This document shows positions 26,972 to 36,566 of a stretch of 64,000 nt of DNA, piece after piece. Positions within the stretch are counted from its first letter, which is position 1, and each line of letters starts with the position of its first letter. Source of the DNA: Verrucomicrobium spinosum DSM 4136 = JCM 18804 (GTDB taxonomy: Bacteria; Verrucomicrobiota; Verrucomicrobiia; Verrucomicrobiales; Verrucomicrobiaceae); NCBI RefSeq assembly GCF_000172155.1, contig NZ_ABIZ01000001.1, forward strand, positions 5,365,105 through 5,429,104, written 5' to 3'. Made by a program: the position numbers and the translations under genes. The notes under the pieces were generated by a model that had not been told where the DNA came from, made no database searches, and saw only the letters and a list, made by a program, of their open reading frames with translations.

Positions 26972-27814
26972 CTAGTCAAACAACCTCGCCAGCGCCTCCC
27001 GCATCACGCCCTTGTCTGGGGAAACACCTGACCAATACTCGATATTCGTCGCCCCCTGGTTCACAAGCATGCCCAGCCCATCCAGCACCTTGCAGCCCAG
27101 GTTCTCAGCCTCCTTGAATAGCCGGGTATAGGGGGGATTGGGAATGACATCCGCCACCACCATCTCCGGCTTCAAGGAGGCCAGATCAATCTCAGGCATG
27201 TCATCCACGTCCGGATACAGCCCTATGGATGTCGCATTCACCACCACCCCGGCATCACCGGGGATGGCAAAGGGGCCGGTCCACGGCACAAACACCGCTG
27301 CGGCAGGCGTGTTTCGCGTGACATGGGTCGCCAGTTCCATGCCGCGGTCCTCGGAGCGGTTCACGATGGTGAATTTCCTCGCTCCCGCCAGGGCCAGCTC
27401 CACGGCGATGGCACGGGCTGCGCCACCCGCCCCCAGGATGACGACATGCTGCCCGCTGGGGTCTGCCACCTCCTGCAGGCTGTTGAGGAAGCCTTTGCCA
27501 TCGGTATTTTCCCCGATCCACTGGTCCCCACGTTTCACTGCGCAATTCACGGCCCCGATCAACCGGGCCGCTTCGCCCAGACCATCCAGATGCTCAATCA
27601 CTGCCACCTTGTGCGGCAGGCTGCAGTTGAATCCCACATACCCCTGAGCCTTGGCACCGCGCACGGCGTCTGCCAGATCTCCAGGAGCCACCTCCATGTT
27701 CACATAGAGGTAGTGCAGCCCATGATGCCGGAATGCCGCCTCCATCATCACCACGGTGGGATTTTCGGCGACGGGCTTGGCAAAACAGCCGGTGAGGGTG
27801 GGCAGGAAGTTCAT
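26972..27814 (-). CDS. aroE: Shikimate dehydrogenase (AroE family), divergent substrate motif
   Basis: The 280-residue protein has the AroE two-domain layout. Lys69 (in FNCSLPHK) and Asp105 (in GENTDGKGF) match the catalytic pair. The NADP loop GAGGAA is at residues 128-133, followed by VNRSEDRG, and the later VVNATSIGL and LDGLGMLVNQG match the family. AroE reduces 3-dehydroshikimate in aromatic amino acid synthesis. The usual N-terminal SxSP motif, whose serines hold the substrate carboxylate, is replaced by KPVAENPTVV. The ATG at 27814 begins right at the first strand. It is divergent from a dehydrogenase gene and not in an aro cluster. Confidence 0.85.
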   Translation of the reverse strand: MNFLPTLTGCFAKPVAENPTVVMMEAAFRHHGLHYLYVNMEVAPGDLADAVRGAKAQGYVGFNCSLPHKVAVIEHLDGLGEAARLIGAVNCAVKRGDQWIGENTDGKGFLNSLQEVADPSGQHVVILGAGGAARAIAVELALAGARKFTIVNRSEDRGMELATHVTRNTPAAAVFVPWTGPFAIPGDAGVVVNATSIGLYPDVDDMPEIDLASLKPEMVVADVIPNPPYTRLFKEAENLGCKVLDGLGMLVNQGATNIEYWSGVSPDKGVMREALARLFD

Positions 27815-27930
27815 GCAGAGGCAGGCGGGGCGTACTGGACGGACCGAACGACTCTGGCCTTTCGATCCATCGAGCAAAGATCATGACTCCCGGATTGTTT
27901 CCTTGTCAACCGTTGCGTAAACTGGCGCTG

Positions 27931-30501
27931 ATGAACGGTGTTTCCCTCCCGCCAATCCCGGCCTTGTCTCTGACGGCTGGACTTTTCCTGCTGCTGATGC
28001 CCCCTGCATGGGGCCAGAACGGGGGCGGCGGCACTTCGAAAGAAAAAATCGAGCCCCCCACGGTGGTGGACCCAGGCCTCAAGGTGGACCTCTTTGCCAG
28101 CGATCCCCTTCTGCGCACCCCCATCGGGCTGACTTTTACCCAGGACGGCAAGCTGCTCGTCATCGAAAGCAACACCCATTTCCGCCCCCCCGGCTACCAG
28201 GGACCAGAGCACGACCGCATTCTCTGGATGGAAGACGCCGACAACGACGGCAAGGCCGAGAAGGCCAACGTGTTTTTCGAAGGCACCAGCATGACCCTGG
28301 ATCTAGCCACGGCCCCGGATGGCTCCGTTTATGTTGCCACGCGCAATGAGATCTTCCGACTCCGGGATGCAGACGGGGACGGCAAGGCTGAGCAGGTGGA
28401 CCGAAAGCTCGTCTCTCTTGAGACGGACGGAAACTATCCACACAATGGTCTGGGTGGACTGGCCTTTGACGGCAACGGCGGCCTTTACTTCGGAATGGGA
28501 GAGAATCTGGGTGCCGCGTACACGCTGGCGGGATCAGACGGCAGCAAGCACAGTGACCAAGGGGAAGGCGGGAACATCTTTCACGCCACCGTCGAAGGCG
28601 GCAGGCTGCGGCGTGTCGCCACCGGGTTCTGGAACCCCTTTGGAGTCTGCGTGGATTCCTGGGGCGACGTGTTCGCCACAGACAATGATCCTGATTCCCG
28701 CCCCCCCTGCCGTTTGCACCATGTCATCGAGGGTGGCGACTACGGCTACCAGTTCCGCTACGGCCGCAGCGGTCTGCACCCCTTCATCAGTTGGGACGGA
28801 GAACTGCCTGGGACACTGCCCATGCTCGCCGCCACCGGCGAGGCCCCGTGCGACATCACCTTCTATGCCCCAGGCGCGACCAAGGGATTCCGGGGTCTGC
28901 CCGCACCATGGCACGGCAGCCTGCTCGTGGCCTCCTGGGTGGATCACACCATCGAGGCCTACTCCCTGCCCGACACCGCCCACGCCTACCTCTCGGCGGA
29001 GAAAAAAGTTCTGGTTCAGGGTGGCAACGACTTCCGCCCGGTCGCCTTTGCCACGGCTCCAGATGGTTCCATCTATGTGAGTGACTGGGTGAAGCGAGAC
29101 TACGAACTGCACGGCAAAGGGCGAATCTGGCGAATCTCCGCCAAAAAAGCGACCGACTTGAAGGGCCCGCTCGCAGTAAAAAGCGGCATTGCCTGGAAGC
29201 AGGAGCAACTCGACAAGATCCTGAACAAGGAAAAGGTCACCCCGCTGGAGGCTGCTGAATGGCTCAATGATCCCAACCCTTGGACCTTCTCCGCCGCCAT
29301 CACCCGGATGTCCAGAGAGCAGGACCTGCTCTGGATTCTAAAGGACAACAAACTCCCCTACCCCCGCCAGCGGCAGGGACTTCTCCTGGCGCTGAGCCGT
29401 GATGCCAAACGTACTGGAGCAGAGCCCCTCCTCCTGCCCAAGGAATTCCTCACCGATTCCGATCCCACCGTCCGCCTCCTCGCTCTGAAGTGGGTTTCCG
29501 ACAACCGGATGGCGGACTACAAGACGGATGTCGAAAAGCTGCTGACCGATCCTGATCTCACACCAGCACTGTTCTACGCCGGCATCACCGCACTGGGGCG
29601 CCTTGAATCCGAGCAGATCCAGGAGGCCGATCTCATCAAGCGCTTGAAAGCCCGCCTTTCGGATGCCCAGACGCCATACCGCCTCAAGCGTGCCGCTCTG
29701 GAAATACTGCCGGATCGCGAACATCAACTGCTGGCTGCCGATCTCGCGCCCCTTCTGAATGAGGGTGACGGTGCCTTCCAGGAGTTTGTCACCCAGATCA
29801 TCGGCTCCCTCCGCGACAACAACCGCGAGGGCCTGCTCCGACAGGTCGCGTTTGATCCCAAGAAGTCTCCCGAGGCCAGATCCTCTGCATTGATGCGCAT
29901 GACCTTGAATGAGGAGGACAAGAAAGCTCTGGGCATCCTCAGCATGGACTCCGATCCGATCATGAAGCGGGCCAAGGAACTCGCCATGAGCGAATCCCCG
30001 CTGCCGCCTCCTCCCGCCGGCCGGCCCCCGCTCAATGACATCCCGGCATGGGAAAAATACCTGGCTGCAGTGCCCGGCAAGCCCGATCTCGCACAGGGGC
30101 GCGAGGTGTTCTTCCACCCAAGGCTTGGTGGTTGCGTCCTCTGCCATCGGATCGATGGCGTGGGCAGCCCCGCTGGCCCCAACCTCTCCACCATCGGTGC
30201 CACCAAATCACCAGATTATATCCTTGAATCCTTGCTTCAGCCCAGCCGCAACGTCCCACCCCTGTACGAGTCCTACAACCTGACCACCAGTGATGGAAAG
30301 GCGCGCACCGCCTTCCAGCTCATGGAGCGCGGCAATGTCCACACCTACGTCGGTCTGGATGGGCGCTCGTTTGATGTGAAGATTGAGGAAATCACCAAAC
30401 GTGAGCACCTCCCCGTCTCCATCATGCCCGAAGGAATGGTGGCCCGCCTGAGCGACGCCCAGATCCGGGATCTTGTGGAGTATTTGAAGTCGAAGAAGTA
30501 G
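27931..30501 (+). CDS. Secreted PVC-type dehydrogenase with HEAT-like region and C-terminal cytochrome c
   Basis: The 856-residue protein has a signal peptide (SLTAGLFLLLMPPAWGQ). An N-terminal beta-propeller (about 35-400) follows, with DADNDGKAEKANVFFEG, DADGDGKAEQVD and FATDNDPDSRPP, as in membrane-bound dehydrogenases of this phylum. The middle (about 420-690) is helical and HEAT-like (DPTVRLLALKWVSDNR). A cytochrome c domain has CVLCH at residues 735-739 and the possible Met ligand in SIMPEGM. Such proteins oxidise an unknown sugar or alcohol in the periplasm and pass electrons to the haem. The haem would need the CcsA/ResB system seen earlier in the window. Confidence 0.9.
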   Translation: MNGVSLPPIPALSLTAGLFLLLMPPAWGQNGGGGTSKEKIEPPTVVDPGLKVDLFASDPLLRTPIGLTFTQDGKLLVIESNTHFRPPGYQGPEHDRILWMEDADNDGKAEKANVFFEGTSMTLDLATAPDGSVYVATRNEIFRLRDADGDGKAEQVDRKLVSLETDGNYPHNGLGGLAFDGNGGLYFGMGENLGAAYTLAGSDGSKHSDQGEGGNIFHATVEGGRLRRVATGFWNPFGVCVDSWGDVFATDNDPDSRPPCRLHHVIEGGDYGYQFRYGRSGLHPFISWDGELPGTLPMLAATGEAPCDITFYAPGATKGFRGLPAPWHGSLLVASWVDHTIEAYSLPDTAHAYLSAEKKVLVQGGNDFRPVAFATAPDGSIYVSDWVKRDYELHGKGRIWRISAKKATDLKGPLAVKSGIAWKQEQLDKILNKEKVTPLEAAEWLNDPNPWTFSAAITRMSREQDLLWILKDNKLPYPRQRQGLLLALSRDAKRTGAEPLLLPKEFLTDSDPTVRLLALKWVSDNRMADYKTDVEKLLTDPDLTPALFYAGITALGRLESEQIQEADLIKRLKARLSDAQTPYRLKRAALEILPDREHQLLAADLAPLLNEGDGAFQEFVTQIIGSLRDNNREGLLRQVAFDPKKSPEARSSALMRMTLNEEDKKALGILSMDSDPIMKRAKELAMSESPLPPPPAGRPPLNDIPAWEKYLAAVPGKPDLAQGREVFFHPRLGGCVLCHRIDGVGSPAGPNLSTIGATKSPDYILESLLQPSRNVPPLYESYNLTTSDGKARTAFQLMERGNVHTYVGLDGRSFDVKIEEITKREHLPVSIMPEGMVARLSDAQIRDLVEYLKSKK

Positions 30502-30668
30502 CGGTGGTTGAGGCTGCGGTGCTGGAGTGGCCAGTGCCGCCAGGACTATGCTGCGTATTCCTCTCCGCTCCCGCCCCGACGGGGACCAGTGTGCCAATGC
30601 TCCCCCCTGATCACCTGTCCCCGACAAAACCCCAGGTCTTGCGTCTTGTGTCTCCCGCGCAGCGGGCT

Positions 30669-31745
30669 CTACTGCCGCATGATCAGCACATCCTCCGTGC
30701 GCGCCATCAGCCGCAACTCATCCGGCCCAGGCTGGTACAGCGTGGAGGGGTTCATCTCACTGATGCGGAGCAATGTCCCATCCCTGGTACAAAGCTCGTA
30801 CTGCACCATCTCGCCGAGATAGGTGGTCTCGATGATGTTCCCAAAGAAGCGATTGGGAGAGTCCCCCACCTCCCCTAGAAAAAGGGCCTCCGGCCGGATG
30901 GACAAGGTCACCGGCTGACCAGCCACAGGCACGAACTCTCCGCTCGGGCTGCCCCGCAACATGCCACAGGGCGTGTCCACATCCCAGAGACCGGCACGGT
31001 AGCTCTGTTGTTTCACCGTACCATTGATCAGGTTCGTCTCCCCGATGAAGGCGGCCACCATCTTGCTGGCGGGCTGGCAGTAGATCTGCGGAGGCGTCCC
31101 CACCTGGACGATCTTGCCGCCGTCCATCACCGCCATCCGGTCCGCCATGCTCAGCGCCTCCTTCTGATCGTGGGTCACATAGACTGCCGTCAAACCGGAG
31201 TCGCGGCAGATCCGGCGGATCTCGGAACGCATTTCAATCCGCAGACGTGCATCCAGGTTGGAGAGCGGTTCATCCAACAGCAGCACCTGCGGTCGCACTA
31301 CCAGCGCCCGGGCCAAAGCCACGCGCTGCTGCTGTCCCCCGCTCAGTTGCGATATCCGTCGGTCCCCCAGCCCGTCCATCTTCACCATGCCCAGGGCATC
31401 TTCCACCCGGCGATCGATCTCCTTCGCCGGGCGGCGGCGCTCCTCCAGCCCAAAGGCCACATTTGCCGCCACATCCATGTGCGGCCATAGGGCATAACTC
31501 TGGAACATCATGGCGGCCCCTCTCCGATGCGGCGGCAGCCCACTCACATCTTCCCCGTCGAAAAGCACCTGCCCTTTGTCCGGACGGTAGAATCCGGCGA
31601 TGTGACGCAGCAGAGTCGTTTTCCCACAACCGCTCGGCCCGAGCAGGAAGAACATCTCCCCGCGCAGGATCTCCAGGCTCACGTCATTCAGGCCAAAGAC
31701 CTGGCCGAAGCGTTTTGTGACGTGCTTGATGGAGATCGAAACCAT
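30669..31745 (-). CDS. ABC transporter ATP-binding protein (MalK/PotA/FbpC type)
   Basis: The 358-residue protein has Walker A GPSGCGKTT at residues 36-44, the ABC signature LSGGQQQRVALARAL near 134-148, Walker B VLLLDEPLSNLDAR near 154-167, the switch His in TAVYVTHD, and a C-terminal TOBE domain (PVTLSIRPEALFLGE, then YLGEMVQYEL). The TOBE domain places it with importers for sugars, polyamines, spermidine or iron; the substrate cannot be chosen from sequence. No permease or binding protein gene is adjacent, so it is an orphan here. It converges with the dehydrogenase gene. Confidence 0.92.
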   Translation of the reverse strand: MVSISIKHVTKRFGQVFGLNDVSLEILRGEMFFLLGPSGCGKTTLLRHIAGFYRPDKGQVLFDGEDVSGLPPHRRGAAMMFQSYALWPHMDVAANVAFGLEERRRPAKEIDRRVEDALGMVKMDGLGDRRISQLSGGQQQRVALARALVVRPQVLLLDEPLSNLDARLRIEMRSEIRRICRDSGLTAVYVTHDQKEALSMADRMAVMDGGKIVQVGTPPQIYCQPASKMVAAFIGETNLINGTVKQQSYRAGLWDVDTPCGMLRGSPSGEFVPVAGQPVTLSIRPEALFLGEVGDSPNRFFGNIIETTYLGEMVQYELCTRDGTLLRISEMNPSTLYQPGPDELRLMARTEDVLIMRQ

Positions 31746-31833
31746 CCCGCTTTCTAGTGGGTCTCAACGGTCGTGGCAAGCAACGAACCGCACAACGTGA
31801 CCGGAGCCCTGCAGCCCCGGCCTGAGTCAGGCA

Positions 31834-34041
31834 CTACCGGCGCGAAGGCGATGCCGCATGCTTGAGGATGAACTCCACGATGGGGGTGCTGTCCTGCAAC
31901 CCATGGGGATGATGCCCCACGCCCGCTTTCGCGATCAATTCAATCGGGGCACCTAGCTTGCGATAACGCTCAGCCACCAGGCCGGTGTTCTCCTGCCAGG
32001 GTACGATGTCATCGGTATCGCCAAACACATGGATGATCGGCACCTTGCGTTTGGCCAGACCTTCCAAGTTGTCCACCGGATTGCCCTTGTACGCAAGCGC
32101 CTCGGCTTCGTCCTTGAACCCCCAGAGATCCATCACCAGCTGCCAGTTCTTCGCATCGCCTTTGCCATTGCCTTTGCCACCCGGCCAGCTCTTGAAGTCG
32201 CACACCGGCGCATCGCCATAGATGCAGGCCACCTTGTCCGGGTTGGCAATGGCCCAGTTGTAGCAATAGAGACCACCACGGCTCAGCCCCACCAGGGCAG
32301 GCTTCTTGTTGAACCCATACTGCTTCGTGAGCACGGCATAAAAAGCATTCCAGTGCTTCACCGCAGGAGGACTTCCGAGCATGTCGCTCACGCGCATGTA
32401 GGCGATGTGGAAACCTTTTTCCAGCAGGGCCACATCGGGATCCGGCTTGTGGCCAAAGAACTCACCATGCCACACCCAGGGTTTGCCCTTGGCTGCCGTC
32501 GTGGGGGCCACCACCGTCACCAGCGGACCATTAACATCGAAGTCATAGCGGTCAAAGCCCTGCCACTTGCTGCGACGCCCAGGGAAAAGCGCAGGACCTT
32601 CAGCCTCTGCGGAGGAGTCCACACTGATCCCTGGCGGCGGGGGCACACCGGGATTCTTCAAAGCCGGAGGAGGCACAGGGGCAGACATGGGGACCGGCTC
32701 CGCCTTCACCAAGGTGGCGGCGGCCACCATCGGCGCGGGAGGCAGGGGCGAAGAGAGGGAGACCTGCGGCGCCGGGGCTGGCGCTGGAAGTGGCGCGGGT
32801 TGGGGTGCTGGAGCAGCCTCCGGTTGCGGAGCAGGAGTTGCCACCACCATGGGGGGCGGCGGGGGTGCCCCCACAGGAGCGGGTGCTGGTGCAGCCTCTC
32901 CCGTTGGGGTTGCGGGAGCGACCGTCATGGGAGCGCCGACGCTGGCCCCTGGTTCAGGAATCGGCACCGCAGAAGGAACAGATGCCTGCGGAGTAGAAGT
33001 CGCGGCCAGGACCGCTGGGCCACCCTTCAAAATCGCCTCGATCTCCGTGGTCAACGCCGCGGCTTTCTCTTGGGCCTCCTCCAGCGGCAGCCCGGCTTTC
33101 ACCCCAGGCCGCTTGTGCCCCACCTCACTCAACCAGGCGGCCTTCATGAGGCGCTGGCGTTCTGCAACCACCGCATAGAGCTTGCCCAGCCGTCCCTCGG
33201 GCGTCGTCATATCTTCCAGCTTGTAGTCATGCTTCACTCCCCATGAGGCGAGCAGCGGTTGGGCCATGACCCAGTGCCCCTCTTCATTGGGGTGCACCCC
33301 GTCTTTGGCCATGGTGAATTCTGGATCCGCCTTGCGCTTCTCCTCCAAGTAGTCCGCCATGGCCTTGTGCACATCCACCACACGCCACCCGGTACGGCGG
33401 CTCTTCCCGTTCATCCACAGGGTGTAGCGGTCGAGCACCGAGTTGTAGCGCTCGAACGGCTGCGGATAAGAATTTCTCCCTGCTGGCAGGACCTTGTCCT
33501 TGATAGGCAGAGGGTCGAATACGGGCGGGGTGAGATGGGTGACGGCGATCTTGCGATCCCAGGCGCGGTCCCGGACGACCTGCACCCCGGCCACGAACTT
33601 GTTGAAGCGGTCATCCCGATACGGGTGGTAGATGCCATCATTCATGCCATAGCAAGCAACGATGAGCTGGGGCTTGGTCTTCTCCAGTGCCCTGACGAGA
33701 CGTTCATGCAAATTGGGCCGTGGGAACTTCCCGTCCGCGTGCCCGTTCTCCGTCAGCCCGGAAACCGTCTCGCTGGCCAGCCCCAGGTTGATCATGTCGT
33801 ACCGCTTTTTGCTCGTGGCCAGCACGATGGTCTCCACGTACTCAATGTACTTGCCATCTGCCGTGATGCTGTCGCCAAGGAAGAGGATGCGATCAACCTT
33901 GGGGAGTTCACCCACCTTCCCCACCGAGTAGCCGGAGGCAGAATTTTGCGCGGAGACATTTCCCGCCATCACCCCCGCGCAGATGGCAATCAGGGCAGAC
34001 AGCACGGGGGTCGGCCAAGCATGCTTCAAGAAAAGATTCAT
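31834..34041 (-). CDS. Secreted fused SGNH-hydrolase / alpha-beta-hydrolase (copy 1, long linker)
   Basis: The 735-residue protein has a signal peptide. An SGNH esterase domain follows with block I ILFLGDSITADG (Ser58), the Asn block VACYGMNDGIYHPY and the catalytic DGVHPNEEGH. About 100 residues of Pro/Ala-rich linker come next. The second catalytic domain has an alpha-beta hydrolase elbow GLSRGG (Ser587), Asp in FGDTDDIVPW and His in GVGHHPHGLQ. Two esterase folds in one chain suggest deacylation of a complex polysaccharide (for example acetylated pectin or xylan). The gene is followed on the minus strand by the orphan ABC ATPase and preceded by its paralogue. Confidence 0.85.
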   Translation of the reverse strand: MNLFLKHAWPTPVLSALIAICAGVMAGNVSAQNSASGYSVGKVGELPKVDRILFLGDSITADGKYIEYVETIVLATSKKRYDMINLGLASETVSGLTENGHADGKFPRPNLHERLVRALEKTKPQLIVACYGMNDGIYHPYRDDRFNKFVAGVQVVRDRAWDRKIAVTHLTPPVFDPLPIKDKVLPAGRNSYPQPFERYNSVLDRYTLWMNGKSRRTGWRVVDVHKAMADYLEEKRKADPEFTMAKDGVHPNEEGHWVMAQPLLASWGVKHDYKLEDMTTPEGRLGKLYAVVAERQRLMKAAWLSEVGHKRPGVKAGLPLEEAQEKAAALTTEIEAILKGGPAVLAATSTPQASVPSAVPIPEPGASVGAPMTVAPATPTGEAAPAPAPVGAPPPPPMVVATPAPQPEAAPAPQPAPLPAPAPAPQVSLSSPLPPAPMVAAATLVKAEPVPMSAPVPPPALKNPGVPPPPGISVDSSAEAEGPALFPGRRSKWQGFDRYDFDVNGPLVTVVAPTTAAKGKPWVWHGEFFGHKPDPDVALLEKGFHIAYMRVSDMLGSPPAVKHWNAFYAVLTKQYGFNKKPALVGLSRGGLYCYNWAIANPDKVACIYGDAPVCDFKSWPGGKGNGKGDAKNWQLVMDLWGFKDEAEALAYKGNPVDNLEGLAKRKVPIIHVFGDTDDIVPWQENTGLVAERYRKLGAPIELIAKAGVGHHPHGLQDSTPIVEFILKHAASPSRR

Positions 34042-34206
34042 CGCGAGAGAAGTCAGAGGTGGATGGGACAGGACTGGCAGCAGTTCACCGGACACGTCCG
34101 GTGACGCACCGCCCCGCCTTGTGGCAGGGACTGTAAACCGACCTCTGAAAACGCCCCTCGCAAGCGATTTTTGACAATCTGTGTGGGTTCCCGCCCCGCA
34201 ATGCCC

Positions 34207-36045
34207 TTATGAGGCAGCCTTCGTGGGTACGCTGGCGTGGTTGAGAATGAACTCTACAATGGGAGCGCTGTCCTGCAGGCCGTGCGGATGGTGGCCCACG
34301 CCCTTTTTCTCGATCAACTCAATGGGCCCGCCGAGATCGCGATAGCGAGTGGCGATCACGCCGGTGTTCTCGTCCCAAGGCACCACATCATCCGCATCGC
34401 CATAGACATGGAGCAGCGGCACCTTGCGCTGCGCCAGGAGTTGGAGGTTGTCCACCGGATTCCCCTTGTAGGCCGCAGCCTCCATCTCGTCCTTGAATCC
34501 CCAGAGTTTCAAAACCAACTGCCAGTTCTTGGGGTCACCCTTCCCCTTCCCTTTCCCGCCCGGCCAGCTCTTGAAATCGCAGACCGGCGCATCCGCATAG
34601 ATGCAGGAGACCTTGTCCGGGTTGGCGATGGCCCAGTTGTAGCAGTACAAGCCACCTCGGCTCAGCCCCACCAGCGCCGGCTTCGCTCCCAGGCCATACT
34701 GCTCCGTCAGAACCTTGTAGAGGCCGTTCCAATACTGCACCGCTGCCGGACAGCCCAGCATGTCATTCACCTTCAGGTACACAATGTGGAAACCCTTGCC
34801 CAGTAGGGCCACATCCGGATCAGGCTTGTGCCCAAAGAACTCCCCATGCCAGACCCATGGTTTCCCTTTCGCGGCGCTTTTGGGCACCACCACACTCGCC
34901 ACGTGCCCTTCCACGTCGAACTCATACCGATCATAGCCCTTCCAGTCGCTCTTTTTGCCGGGAAACGGCGCTGCTACAGCAACCAAACCCGGTGCGGGGG
35001 TCTCCGGTTTGGCCACACCCACCCAGGCGGAAGGTCCCGCCGCCAGCAGGGCCTGGATCTCAGTCGTCAGCGCCGCCGCCTTGGCTTGCGCTTCTGGCAG
35101 GGGCAACCCTGGGGCCACGCCGGGACGCTTGTGCCCTACATCGCTCATCCAGGCCGCCTTCATCAGACGCTGGCGGGCAGCTACCGCCTTGTAGAGGGCG
35201 GACAGCCTGCCTTGAGGAGCCGTCAGGTCTTCTACCTGGTAATCGTGTTTTACGCCCCAGGCGTTCAGCAGCGGCTGCGCCATCACCCAGTGCCCTTCCG
35301 CGTTCGGGTGCACCCCGTCCCGGGCAAATGTAAAGGCGGGATCTGCCTTGCGCTTCTCATCGAGAGCTTTGGTCATGGCTCCATGGATGTCCACCACCAC
35401 CCATTTTTCGCTGTCTGCCATCCGTTGGAGCCAGGCGCCATATCGGCCCAACACTTCATCGTACCCCACGAAAGGCTTCGGGTAGGCGTCCAGGCCTGCC
35501 GGCAGGACTTTGTCCTTGATCGGCACCGGATCAAACACCGGCGGCGTCAGATGCGTGACCGCGATACCCCTTGCAGACGCCTCCCTGCGCAGGTCTCCCA
35601 TACCCGATTCATATTTCCCAAACCGCTCGTCACTGTACGGGTGGTAGATCCCGTCGTTCATCCCGTAGCAGGCGACCACGAGTTGCGGCTTGGTTTTGTC
35701 CAGAGCCCGGGTCAGCCGTTCATGCAGGTCCGGACGCGGAAACTTCCCGCCTGCATGCCCATCCTCAGAAAGTCCGGAAACTGTCTCGCTGGAGAGCCCC
35801 AGATCGATGATTTCATACCGCTTGGGGCTCCTGGCCAGCAGCACGGTTTCCACATACTCGACGTACTTGCCATCCGCCGTGATGCTGTCTCCCAGAAAAA
35901 CGATCCGCCCGGCCTCGGGAAGCACCTGCTGGGCAGATGAAGATGCAGACTGGGCAACCAGGGTATCGGGTCCGATAACGGCAGATACGGACGCGGCAAC
36001 CGCCAGCAGCAATGACGGCCAAGGACGACTCAATGAGATGCTCAT
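34207..36045 (-). CDS. Secreted fused SGNH-hydrolase / alpha-beta-hydrolase (copy 2, short linker)
   Basis: This 612-residue protein is a tandem paralogue of the next gene downstream. It has a signal peptide (MSISLSRPWPSLLLAVAASV), SGNH block I IVFLGDSITADG (Ser54), YGMNDGIYHPY, GVHPNAEGHW and the alpha-beta-hydrolase elbow GLSRGG (Ser462), then YGDADDVVPW and GVGHHPHGLQ. Long stretches of the C-terminal domain are identical to copy 1. The Pro/Ala linker of copy 1 is missing here, so the linker was gained or lost after duplication. The ATG at 36045 is preferred to one 102 bases upstream because it begins with the signal peptide. Confidence 0.85.
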   Translation of the reverse strand: MSISLSRPWPSLLLAVAASVSAVIGPDTLVAQSASSSAQQVLPEAGRIVFLGDSITADGKYVEYVETVLLARSPKRYEIIDLGLSSETVSGLSEDGHAGGKFPRPDLHERLTRALDKTKPQLVVACYGMNDGIYHPYSDERFGKYESGMGDLRREASARGIAVTHLTPPVFDPVPIKDKVLPAGLDAYPKPFVGYDEVLGRYGAWLQRMADSEKWVVVDIHGAMTKALDEKRKADPAFTFARDGVHPNAEGHWVMAQPLLNAWGVKHDYQVEDLTAPQGRLSALYKAVAARQRLMKAAWMSDVGHKRPGVAPGLPLPEAQAKAAALTTEIQALLAAGPSAWVGVAKPETPAPGLVAVAAPFPGKKSDWKGYDRYEFDVEGHVASVVVPKSAAKGKPWVWHGEFFGHKPDPDVALLGKGFHIVYLKVNDMLGCPAAVQYWNGLYKVLTEQYGLGAKPALVGLSRGGLYCYNWAIANPDKVSCIYADAPVCDFKSWPGGKGKGKGDPKNWQLVLKLWGFKDEMEAAAYKGNPVDNLQLLAQRKVPLLHVYGDADDVVPWDENTGVIATRYRDLGGPIELIEKKGVGHHPHGLQDSAPIVEFILNHASVPTKAAS

Positions 36046-36147
36046 ACGGTGAGAGAGGAAGAAACGGATGGGGTAAACAGACGGGATTGCAGGCACCCCT
36101 TTATCCAAATAACCAGCCGCAGGCGTTTCTTCCCCACTATTTGCCAT

Positions 36148-36478
36148 TCACTGGCGCAAAACCTCCCCCACCGTCACGCGCATCGCTTGGAGTTTGAATG
36201 GACCAAACAACGTCGCCAGCGCCACGTCGGCAGCATCCCGCCCATAGGCCACCACGATGCGGTTGCCCTTGGTCACGTCCTCGGTCGCATCGAAGGTGAA
36301 CCACCGCCCTCCCAGATAGGCCTCAAACCAGGCATGCAGGTCCATGGGATGGAGTTCATGCAAAAAGCCCACCACCATCCGCGCCGGAATGTTCAGTGCC
36401 CGGCATAGGCTGATCCCCAGGTGCGCGAAGTCCCGGCACACGCCTACCCGGCTCTGAGCGGTATCCAGAGCGGAGGTG
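36148..36478 (-). pseudogene. C-terminal half of a transglutaminase-like protease gene, cut off by an insertion sequence
   Basis: This fragment encodes the catalytic core of a transglutaminase-like protein: [19 protein letters not shown] (nucleophile Cys167 of the reconstructed 262-residue protein), [11 protein letters not shown] (His201) and FTFDATED (Asp216), ending in VTVGEVLRQ. It joins in frame with the N-terminal fragment at 37716-38182 once the insertion sequence and one 9-base duplication are removed. The reading frame now continues out of the insertion sequence, where ATGs at 36492 and 36516 would add about 5 or 13 element-coded residues. Whether this hybrid is made is unknown. Confidence 0.9.
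36470..36478. repeat. Target site duplication, left copy (GCGGAGGTG)
   Basis: The nine bases GCGGAGGTG directly flank the left end of the insertion sequence and recur at 37716-37724 after its right end. Confidence 0.9.
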
Positions 36479-36495
36479 CAGGGCTTACGCATGAA
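36479..36495 (+). repeat. Left terminal inverted repeat of the insertion sequence
   Basis: CAGGGCTTACGCATGAA matches the reverse complement of 37699-37715 at all 17 positions. Confidence 0.93.
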
Positions 36496-36566
36496 CAGAG
36501 TGAGAAAACTTAACATCTCTTAACGATATGATTTTTCTACAGGGCACCGCTGTTTAAGCTGGGAGA

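Noticed and set aside
32029-33246. A 405-codon plus-strand frame opposite the fused esterase
   Set aside because: Antisense shadow; the Pro/Ala linker produces Arg/Gly-rich reverse sequence.
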